A DNA stretch of 9,340 nucleotides from Bacilli bacterium (lineage in GTDB: Bacteria; Bacillota_I; Bacilli_A; ML615J-28; CAG-313). The position numbers and the translations under genes are program-made. This document shows positions 1-6,343 of this stretch, one piece after another; position 1 is the stretch's first letter, and each line of letters begins with the position of its first letter. The DNA lies in the NCBI GenBank assembly GCA_900752975.1, contig CAADXH010000060.1:1-9340 (forward strand), given 5' to 3'. Under the pieces are notes generated by a model. The model did no database searches, was not told where the DNA came from, and worked only from the letters and a program-made list of their open reading frames with translations.

Positions 1-5
1 TATAA

Positions 6-59
6 CAAAACCCATTAATCTAGGGCACAATTTTGTGCACGATGATTGACAAACCGTCA
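6..59 (+). repeat. Left copy of an inverted repeat with embedded hairpin
   Basis: Two blocks here recur in inverted orientation at the right end of the window: CAAAACCCAT at 6-15, and a 21-base block at 39-59 containing GATGATTGACAAACCGTC. The right-end partners are 9314-9323 and 9293-9313. In this copy 23 bases (16-38) separate the blocks and carry a short hairpin, GCACAA-TT-TTGTGC (25-38). In the right copy the blocks are contiguous. The conserved block also contains a small stem, TGAC-GGTTT-GTCA when read on the minus strand. The function is unknown. It could be an interspersed repeat, a recombination site or a cis-regulatory RNA element. Confidence 0.7.
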
Positions 60-124
60 TATATTCTTTTTTGTTCTATGTGTTCAAATGATAATGCTTA
101 ACTTTTTCTTTTTTTTACATTTTG

Positions 125-139
125 TGGTATTATTATAAT
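125..139 (+). promoter_or_regulatory. Possible -10 region for cvfB
   Basis: An extended -10 (TGG followed by TATTAT, 125-133) and an overlapping perfect TATAAT (134-139) lie just before the cvfB ribosome site AGGAGG (146-151), which is 5 nt from the ATG. The upstream stretch 103-119 is T-rich and has no convincing -35. The first -10 would give a leader of about 17 nt; the second would start the transcript at the ribosome site, so the first is preferred. This is a weak call based only on motif and position. Confidence 0.35.
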
Positions 140-156
140 AACTATAGGAGGTACAT

Positions 157-1008
157 ATGCCACTAAACATTGGAGAAGTAAATAAATTTATTGTAAAACG
201 CGAAACAGATATCAGTTATACTTTAAGCCCAGATGATGATGAATTAACAACTTATGTGTTTTTACACTTTAATCAAGCTACAAGAAAACTAGAACCAGGT
301 GAAAAGATTGATGCTTTTTTGTACTATGACCAGAAAAAAAGGTTATGTGCCACTATGGAAATGCCATTAATTACAACCCATAAATTTGGACTAGTTGAAG
401 TTGTTGATATTATGGAAAGAGCAGGTGTCTTTGTGAATATTGGTATTGCGAAAGACATTTTATTATCAAAAGATTATTTACCTAATTATTTGAGTGCTTG
501 GCCTAAAGTTGGTGATAAAGTACCATGTATTTTAGTTGAAAAGCAAAATCAATTAGTTGCTCGTCCTGTTATCCCTCAAGATTTACACTTTAAAGAACCA
601 CCTCTAACTATTGGCCAAACTATAGCTGGTAGAGTTGTTAAAATCAATCCTGAAGGAATGACTATTTGTACTTCAGAATATCAATTTGTATATCTTCACA
701 AAAGTTATTTAAGAAAAGAATATCGAATTGGTGAAGAAGTAACCTGTAAAATTATACACATCAATGAAGTAGGTCACTATCATGCCTCAACCATTGCACA
801 AAAAGAATATGCAAGACTTAGTGATAGTGATATTATTTTAAACTATCTAAAGAAAATGGGTGGTGTTATACCACTAGGTAATGCCTCTACTCCTGAAGAA
901 ATTACGAGATATTTTAAAATGAGTAAAAGTGCATTTAAGCGTGCTGTTGGAGCATTGTATAAGCAAAGATTAATAACAATAGAAGATCATAAAATTACAT
1001 TATTATAA
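157..1008 (+). CDS. cvfB: CvfB-family S1 RNA-binding protein
   Basis: This 283-residue protein has the length and layout of the CvfB/YitL family. An N-terminal S1-like barrel covers about residues 1-65. A second S1-like domain (about 70-135) has the characteristic GVFVNIGIAKDILLSKDYLP stretch, and a third S1 domain lies at about 145-215. A winged-helix domain (about 220-283) contains the TPEEITRYFKMSKSAFKRAVG helix-turn-helix. The family is cytoplasmic and binds RNA; in Staphylococcus it affects virulence-factor expression, but its direct targets are poorly known. The ATG at 157 has AGGAGG 5 nt upstream. The gene is monocistronic, convergent with the minus-strand operon, and followed by its own terminator. 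There are no truncations or odd residues. Family assignment is firm; the role in this organism is inferred. Confidence 0.9.
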   Translation: MPLNIGEVNKFIVKRETDISYTLSPDDDELTTYVFLHFNQATRKLEPGEKIDAFLYYDQKKRLCATMEMPLITTHKFGLVEVVDIMERAGVFVNIGIAKDILLSKDYLPNYLSAWPKVGDKVPCILVEKQNQLVARPVIPQDLHFKEPPLTIGQTIAGRVVKINPEGMTICTSEYQFVYLHKSYLRKEYRIGEEVTCKIIHINEVGHYHASTIAQKEYARLSDSDIILNYLKKMGGVIPLGNASTPEEITRYFKMSKSAFKRAVGALYKQRLITIEDHKITLL

Positions 1009-1015
1009 GAAAAAC

Positions 1016-1065
1016 ACATTAGATTGCAAGTAATCAAATTAATGACTACTTATCTAATGTTTTTT
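1016..1065 (+). terminator. Intrinsic terminator after cvfB
   Basis: A stem ACATTAGAT (1016-1024) pairs with ATCTAATGT (1052-1060), and an inner AAGTA/TACTT pair shortens the loop. A T run follows (1060-1065). It begins 8 nt after the cvfB stop. The A-rich flank at 1009-1014 gives T residues on the other strand, so it may also work weakly in the minus direction. Confidence 0.8.
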
Positions 1066-1070
1066 ATTTA

Positions 1071-1292
1071 TTAATCAAATGTTACGGTAATTGCCGGAAC
1101 TACACCAACTTCTCCAATGTAAATTCCACGTTGTCCATACGCAGCACCATTAAGTCTTATAGTCACAACATTGATGACTTGAGTTGAAGACGGAGTACGA
1201 AGCCACCAATAATATGTATCCATATTTTCCTCAAAGCCACATTCAACTGCTTTAACATAATCTATTGGACTTTTTATTATAACAAGTTGGAT
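1071..1292 (-). pseudogene. C-terminal remnant of a DUF6273 (WWLR-motif) protein
   Basis: The minus strand has an open stretch of 73 codons ending in TAA at 1071-1073 and bounded upstream by an in-frame TAA (1293-1295). Its translation contains SPIDYVKAVECGFEENMD, then YYWWLRTPSS, a Gly-rich strand and the ending GVVPAITVTFD. This matches my knowledge of the C-terminal end of DUF6273-type domains in gut Bacillota: YAKA...G, then WWLRSPG, then GVRPAI at the end. Only that tail is left. The one internal Met (ATG at 1221-1223) would give 50 residues with no ribosome site seen, and 1293-1373 upstream is AT-rich without a recognisable continuation. I read it as a decayed or truncated gene. The alternative is a real 50-residue protein, which I think unlikely. 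Confidence 0.7.
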
Positions 1293-1373
1293 TTATAACT
1301 CTAGTTCTAATTATTAATGTTTCTTTTAAAAGACAGTTTTTTACCTATATATTTATTATAATACCTTATAAAT

Positions 1374-1411
1374 AAAAATGCACCATATCATAATGATATG
1401 ATGCATTTTTT
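1374..1411 (-). terminator. Strong intrinsic terminator ending the minus-strand operon
   Basis: An almost perfect 18-bp inverted repeat (1374-1391 against 1393-1410, with one mismatch that becomes G-U on the minus-strand RNA) lies immediately after the stop codon of the metalloprotease gene. On the minus strand the stem is followed by T-rich sequence (TTTTTATTTAT). No other hairpin with a T run was seen between genes from 9193 down to here, so this is the likely end of the whole operon transcript. Confidence 0.85.
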
Positions 1412-4400
1412 CTATTTCATTATTACTTCAATTACTGCTTCTTCATTGTTTATGCTGATTACTTTTAATTCAAAGTTTGCTGCTGTACCATCGTACCATT
1501 TAGCATTTTTGAATGTATCATTTACTTTAAATAAATCCTTATTACTTGAAAGTTCATTTTGTTCAACATGATTACCGCCATCTGCTTCAACTAATGAAAT
1601 TAACTTATGACTAGCTGTACCATTATTATATTTGTAAACATCCCAAATACTCCAAGCTTCACTAGGATCATTTTTAGTCGCATCAATATGGTAGATTCTA
1701 ATTCCGCTAGTGCTAAATAATCCAGAATGACCTGCTTCTGCTTGATTTAATCCATCTGGAGTATAGAAATCAACAATATAATATTCGTCAAAATATGTGC
1801 CATTCCAGTGTTTAGGAATTATTAGTGCATCACCACTTGATCCAAATGATTTTAATGTAATGGTTGCACTGTCATCTCCCATAATTAATGGTTGAATCCA
1901 TCCAAGAATAGCCTTTGAAAAAGCATTATGATCACCAACATTGTAATCCATCATATCACCGCCACCAAGGCCACCATCTGGTCCTTTTGATGAATCTGTG
2001 TCATAATAATCATCTAAGCCAAGTAGATGACCAGTTTCATGAATAAATGTTTCAAGATTATATTTTACATTTTTACCACTTGCGAAAGTTTCAAATAAGA
2101 AATCATAACCAGCAAGTAAGTAGAAATCAGCTTCAACGTTATCATAATATTCAACATCGTCTGTTAAATACTCATAAGTGTAAGCCCACCACATTGAATT
2201 ATCATCATTACGATTGATTTCACATGAATAAACTAGATAAATAGCATCAATATAACCATCGTCATCAGAGTCATACTTACTATAATCTACTGTTGAATCA
2301 TAATATGTAAGTGCATCTTTAATGATTTCGTAATCACCATTTTCAATGCCATCATAATAACTAGATGATTTACCTGTGCTATAAACAGGTAATACATCAC
2401 CTGAAATATTTAATTTACCAAATGATGTCTTTTGATAATATGATGTTAAACTTTCCCAACCTGTTTCTGCACTTGTTCCAAAAAAGGCAGTTCTAATTGT
2501 TTCTACCATATTAGTAGGAGCGGAAGCGTCAGTAAATTCTACCGGAATAACAAGTACCTTAGGACTACCAATTGAAGGTAAGCCTCTATTTACACCACAG
2601 GTTGTTTTAGTATCCTTATCATATCCCATTTGTTTTATGACATCTTTTAATACTTCTGTATCATCAGATGCTTTAAATGGTTTACTTTCTTCACTTGTCA
2701 CATTGATTATAAATGTAGTTGTAAAAGTATTGTATTTTACGATTACCTCATACGCACCATTAACGTTTGGATTATAATCATGAATGAAAGTACATTCACT
2801 TGTCGAAATAACTTTTGTTGTATTGTTACTGTAGACTAATGAAATGATAATATCTTTAGTTACATCATTAAATGCTGTACCTGGTAAAGCTTTAATTGAT
2901 GTTTTATTAACTTTAATTCCTGTTTCTACTACCTCTACTTCTTTTGTGGTAATACTTGAGAAATTTGTTAACGCAACTTGATATGAGTTGTAACAACTTA
3001 TTACAGCATTACTTACATTAATATTATCACCAATTGATAAAGTTTGTAATATTTCAAAGAAAGCCTCTTTACAAGTGTTATCAATATGTTTAGATATAAA
3101 TAAAGTTGTTTCATTAGTTCCATCACTAATTTTGATACTATGATCTTTGTTGTTTAATGAATAACTAGATGGAAGGCTCACTATTTTCATATTAGTAAAA
3201 CTTACTAGTTGAGAAATATTATCCTCTAATGTTGCATCACTTAAATCTAATAAGATTGTTGGTGAAAGTGTTGTTTCATTTCCCGTATAATCAAGTGATT
3301 CAATATCTTTGATTTCCACAAGACCGCGGAAAGTTGTTTTAGTACCTGAAACTAATACTTCTTTACCTAAAACTGCACGTTCATCAAGAGATACTGCAGA
3401 ACCTAAGTATAGATAAACACCACATGTTGCGTCTTGAATATAAATATTATTACCAACCACACCAGCAATATAACCTTTTATTGTAACACTATCGTTATCT
3501 GCTTTATTATATACTTCACTAATAGCAATTGTATTTGGATTATCATTAAGATCTGGTAAAGTGATTGTTATTTTTCCAAAGTCTGAAAATTCTTCATAAT
3601 AAACATAATCATATATTTCACCATCATATGTGTATTTTGATAAAGCTTCAATTTTAGTTATATACCCATTGCTAACAGTAATACTTAAATCTTGATATTC
3701 ATCTGAACTATACTCACCAAATATTTTTCCTGCCACTTCTTGAACTTTTGTTGTATCTTTTAGTTTGTATACACCACCTTCAAGAATAAACATTTTTGAA
3801 TCAATGCTAGATAAATCAAAAGTAACATATGCTAAATAATAGTTTTCAAATGATTCATCATCTTCACTTACTGCATAATAACTACCATCATAGTCTTCAA
3901 TATAGAAACATCTAACATTATCAATTGTAGTTAAATATACTGAATATGTACCAGTGTCTTCAATATAAGTAATCTTTAGAGTTGTGCCATCAGTATCATA
4001 ATATGTACAACTACGATTAGAACTACCTTTTTCACCAAATGAATAAATTAGACTATAATTGGTCATATTCTTTAATGCTTCATCCAATAAATCTTTAGTA
4101 ATTATTTGTTCTTTCCAGCTTGCTGTAAGTGTCACATCACCTTTTACCTTTTCATCGATTAAAGTTATTATTTCTCCATTTAACTTCCAACCTACAAACT
4201 CAAAACCATCTTTAGATGGAGTTGGTAAGTTGGTAATTCCTACTCCTGAAACATATGAAGAAGGAGCATTAAGTGGTAATTTACCACCATCAAGACGATA
4301 AATTATATTATATTCTTGATTTTCTAGTTCTTCCATTTTTGCATAAAAGGTTTTATTTCCTACTTCATTTTTACTAATTTCTTTGATAGAATTACCTGTA

Positions 4401-4624
4401 AATTCTTCATTATCATACCAGCCTAAGAAACCATCTTCATCTAAAGGAAGTAATTTCGTTAATTCTCCCGAAACATATGTACTTGGTTCATGATCAATAT
4501 TTACATTGTTAACATAATATGATATTTTGTATGTATTGCCATCACCTTTTTTAATAAGGTTACATGCGGTAATAGTAAATAACATTGTTAACATCATAAC
4601 AATTGCAAGTATTCTTTTTTTCAT
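1412..4624 (-). CDS. M6-family (immune inhibitor A-like) metalloprotease lipoprotein
   Basis: This 1070-residue surface protein starts with a lipoprotein signal peptide (MKKRILAIVMMLTMLFTITA, Cys21). Two InlB/Listeria-Bacteroides-type repeats follow (about 31-97 and 104-171). A beta-rich region I cannot name spans about 173-358, resembling lipid-binding lipoprotein folds only in general character. Two OB-fold-like segments follow (about 365-450 and 455-560, with the IYIQDATCGVYLYLG strand pattern), then a bacterial Ig-like domain (about 568-643). The protease domain begins near 680. Its zinc site is HETGHLLGLDD: His862, Glu863, His866, Gly869 and Asp872, the HExxHxxGxxD form of M6. GGDMMD at 888-893 is the Met-turn. 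DSDDDG (785-790) looks like a calcium loop. The whole 12-nt gap to the upstream gene is taken up by the ribosome site (AAGGAGG, 4630-4636), which fixes the ATG at 4624. It is last in the operon. It probably degrades external proteins; the substrate is unknown. Confidence 0.88.
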   Translation of the reverse strand: MKKRILAIVMMLTMLFTITACNLIKKGDGNTYKISYYVNNVNIDHEPSTYVSGELTKLLPLDEDGFLGWYDNEEFTGNSIKEISKNEVGNKTFYAKMEELENQEYNIIYRLDGGKLPLNAPSSYVSGVGITNLPTPSKDGFEFVGWKLNGEIITLIDEKVKGDVTLTASWKEQIITKDLLDEALKNMTNYSLIYSFGEKGSSNRSCTYYDTDGTTLKITYIEDTGTYSVYLTTIDNVRCFYIEDYDGSYYAVSEDDESFENYYLAYVTFDLSSIDSKMFILEGGVYKLKDTTKVQEVAGKIFGEYSSDEYQDLSITVSNGYITKIEALSKYTYDGEIYDYVYYEEFSDFGKITITLPDLNDNPNTIAISEVYNKADNDSVTIKGYIAGVVGNNIYIQDATCGVYLYLGSAVSLDERAVLGKEVLVSGTKTTFRGLVEIKDIESLDYTGNETTLSPTILLDLSDATLEDNISQLVSFTNMKIVSLPSSYSLNNKDHSIKISDGTNETTLFISKHIDNTCKEAFFEILQTLSIGDNINVSNAVISCYNSYQVALTNFSSITTKEVEVVETGIKVNKTSIKALPGTAFNDVTKDIIISLVYSNNTTKVISTSECTFIHDYNPNVNGAYEVIVKYNTFTTTFIINVTSEESKPFKASDDTEVLKDVIKQMGYDKDTKTTCGVNRGLPSIGSPKVLVIPVEFTDASAPTNMVETIRTAFFGTSAETGWESLTSYYQKTSFGKLNISGDVLPVYSTGKSSSYYDGIENGDYEIIKDALTYYDSTVDYSKYDSDDDGYIDAIYLVYSCEINRNDDNSMWWAYTYEYLTDDVEYYDNVEADFYLLAGYDFLFETFASGKNVKYNLETFIHETGHLLGLDDYYDTDSSKGPDGGLGGGDMMDYNVGDHNAFSKAILGWIQPLIMGDDSATITLKSFGSSGDALIIPKHWNGTYFDEYYIVDFYTPDGLNQAEAGHSGLFSTSGIRIYHIDATKNDPSEAWSIWDVYKYNNGTASHKLISLVEADGGNHVEQNELSSNKDLFKVNDTFKNAKWYDGTAANFELKVISINNEEAVIEVIMK

Positions 4625-4636
4625 TTTTTCCTCCTT

Positions 4637-5134
4637 CTAGCAGCCACAATCATCGGTGCCTTTTACTATTTCTACTATTCCAATTGCACTATCTTTTATT
4701 TTTTCAAAACTTCCAGTATATATATATATTTTCTTATATCCTTGATTTTTTAACTTAACAGCTTCATGCTGAACAATTTCACCATTACCATCAAGTAAGA
4801 AAACAGTTTGATTTTTACTATAATTAAGCTGCATCCATTTAATAAAACCTTCACTCATACGTTTTTCATAATCAGCATCAGTTTCAGTCTGTTTTCTAGT
4901 TTTATAATATTGATAACTGATAAAACCTTTTAAATGACCAGCACTATATTCATTCTCTAAGTCTCTAAGATCAATAGCCACAAATCCTTGTTTTTGATCT
5001 GATAAATACTCATAGTACGTATCGATATACTTGGAGGCTTCTTTCTCATTAAATGTTTGAGTTTTTTTACAACTTGACATCATCAAACATATCGAAAGCA
5101 TTAATAATACTAATATTATTTGCCTACTTCTCAT
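4637..5134 (-). CDS. Rhodanese-fold lipoprotein lacking the catalytic cysteine
   Basis: The 165-residue product has a hydrophobic signal (residues 4-20) ending in MMSSC, so Cys22 is the likely lipidated residue; Met at -3 makes the lipobox slightly atypical. The mature part is a single rhodanese domain: FVAIDLRD (51-58), the EYSAGHLKG motif (62-70), a central strand VFLLDGNGE (111-119), then QGYKKIYIYTGSF. In active rhodaneses that central strand ends in Cys of a CxxGxR loop. Here the position is Asp115, with Gly118 kept and Arg replaced by Ile120, so sulfurtransferase activity by the usual route is not expected. The protein ends in DDCGC, giving Cys163 and Cys165 at the extreme C terminus. 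The start overlaps the end of trmD by 11 nt and has GGAGG upstream. It could be a binding or scaffold protein, or use the CGC tail for metal or redox chemistry; none of this is shown. Confidence 0.8.
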   Translation of the reverse strand: MRSRQIILVLLMLSICLMMSSCKKTQTFNEKEASKYIDTYYEYLSDQKQGFVAIDLRDLENEYSAGHLKGFISYQYYKTRKQTETDADYEKRMSEGFIKWMQLNYSKNQTVFLLDGNGEIVQHEAVKLKNQGYKKIYIYTGSFEKIKDSAIGIVEIVKGTDDCGC

Positions 5135-5849
5135 TTTTTATTTCCTCCAACATTTCTAAATCATCTTTAGTTAAATTGGCCTTTTCCAAAATATCTGGTC
5201 TCATTTCATACGTTTTTTTTAATGACATATAACGTTGCCATTTTTTTATTTTTGCGTGATGACCAGAAATCAAAATGTCTGGTACTTTTTTTCCATCATA
5301 TTCTTGTGGTCGTGTGTATTGTGGATATTCTAGTAAACTTTCACTAAATGATTCGTTAACCGGTGATTCTTCACTAATAACACCAGGAACAAGTCTACTT
5401 ACAGCATCCATAATTATTGCGGCAGGCATTTCACCACCAGTCAATACATAATCACCAATTGATATTTCTTCATTAACGTAATCTAGTACTCTTGCATCTA
5501 TGCCCTCATAATGGCCACAAATAATGATAATATGTTCTTCCTTAGATAATTCATTTGCTTTAGCTTGAGTAAATGTTTTTCCACTTGGTGATGTAAGAAT
5601 AACTTTTGCTTTTTTATAGTCTTTGATACTTTCTAAAGCTCTATGAATTGGATCAACCCTAATGAGCATTCCTGCCCCACCACTATATGAATAATCATCA
5701 ACTGTAGAGTGTTTGTTTCCTGAAAACTCTCTAAAATTTATTAAATTACATTCAATTAATTTATTTTCTACTGCTCGTTTAAGAATTGAACTTCCTACAA
5801 TTCCCGTAAGCATTTCTGGAAAAAGGGTTAGTATATCAAACTTAATCAT
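5124..5849 (-). CDS. trmD: tRNA (guanine37-N1)-methyltransferase TrmD
   Basis: TrmD transfers a methyl group from S-adenosylmethionine to N1 of G37 next to the anticodon, which prevents frameshifting. The 241 residues match the family throughout: FDILTLFPEM at the N terminus, SGGAGM (56-61), the trefoil-knot cofactor site CGHYEGIDAR (111-120), SIGDYVLTGGEMPA (130-143), DAVSRLVPGV (148-157), YPQYTRPQ (175-182) and SGHHAKIKKW (195-204). The residue aligned with the catalytic Asp169 of E. coli/Haemophilus TrmD (the Asp of its EDSF) is Glu166 here (NESF), a conservative change. The gene starts in the ATGA that ends rimM (4-nt overlap) and has GAGGG upstream. The usual downstream partner rplS is absent; a lipoprotein gene follows. 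Confidence 0.95.
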   Translation of the reverse strand: MIKFDILTLFPEMLTGIVGSSILKRAVENKLIECNLINFREFSGNKHSTVDDYSYSGGAGMLIRVDPIHRALESIKDYKKAKVILTSPSGKTFTQAKANELSKEEHIIIICGHYEGIDARVLDYVNEEISIGDYVLTGGEMPAAIIMDAVSRLVPGVISEESPVNESFSESLLEYPQYTRPQEYDGKKVPDILISGHHAKIKKWQRYMSLKKTYEMRPDILEKANLTKDDLEMLEEIKNEK

Positions 5850-6343
5850 CTTATTCCCTCTATTTCTTCTATAACTATTTTTTCATTTGTGATTTCTTTA
5901 ACAAACGCATCAACAAATGGAACTAAAAATCTTTGATTTTCATCATTTATAACTTCCAAAATGTATCCACTAGGTATTTCAATCACATCTGTCACAGTGC
6001 CTAATTTTTCATTAAATGTGTTATATACAACTAAATCTACTAATTGATCAATATAATATTCATTTTCATTTAAAGGTGGAATATCATTATCCTCAGTATA
6101 TATTTTCATTCCAACATTATCAATAACTTGATTTATATTATTAAGATTATCAATAGTTATTAAAACATTACCTTTGTGTACTCTTGATGAAGTAATTATA
6201 TGTTTTTTGTTATTACTAAAAATTACTTCCGCTCCTTTACGAAAACGATAATCTACAAAATCACTCTCACTATAGACTTTTAATTCACCACGAATACCAA
6301 AAGTTCCCGTTATTTCACCAATCATAATTTTATCTTTTGTCAT
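5846..6343 (-). CDS. rimM: 16S rRNA processing protein RimM
   Basis: RimM binds ribosomal protein S19 and helps mature the 3' (head) domain of the 30S subunit. The 165-residue length is normal. The N-terminal barrel begins MIGEITGTFGIRGELKVYS (7-25), and the PRC-barrel half begins near YYIDQLVDLVVYN (96-108) and runs through GYILEVIND and FLVPFVDAFVKEI. The ATG at 6343 has AAGGAG upstream and overlaps the end of the P-type ATPase gene by 14 nt; the gene itself overlaps trmD by 4 nt. rimM-trmD pairing is standard, but the normal upstream genes (rpsP and the KH-domain gene) are not here, so expression would come from the metal-efflux promoter unless an internal promoter exists. Confidence 0.95.
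   Translation of the reverse strand: MTKDKIMIGEITGTFGIRGELKVYSESDFVDYRFRKGAEVIFSNNKKHIITSSRVHKGNVLITIDNLNNINQVIDNVGMKIYTEDNDIPPLNENEYYIDQLVDLVVYNTFNEKLGTVTDVIEIPSGYILEVINDENQRFLVPFVDAFVKEITNEKIVIEEIEGIR

Noticed and set aside
46..51. TTGACA in the repeat block as a -35 promoter element (also at 9301-9306 on the minus strand)
   Set aside because: In neither copy is there a credible -10 at 16-18 nt spacing (the left has TTTTGT, the right TACACA), so the conserved block is not explained as a promoter.
4059..4301. Plus-strand open reading frame of 80 residues
   Set aside because: It lies entirely inside the metalloprotease gene on the opposite strand, has no ribosome site, and resembles no protein.
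6330..6343. TGA at the rimM/trmD junction and alternative genetic code (TGA read as Trp)
   Set aside because: Trp is encoded by TGG throughout, and rimM has normal length when TGA is a stop, so the standard code fits.
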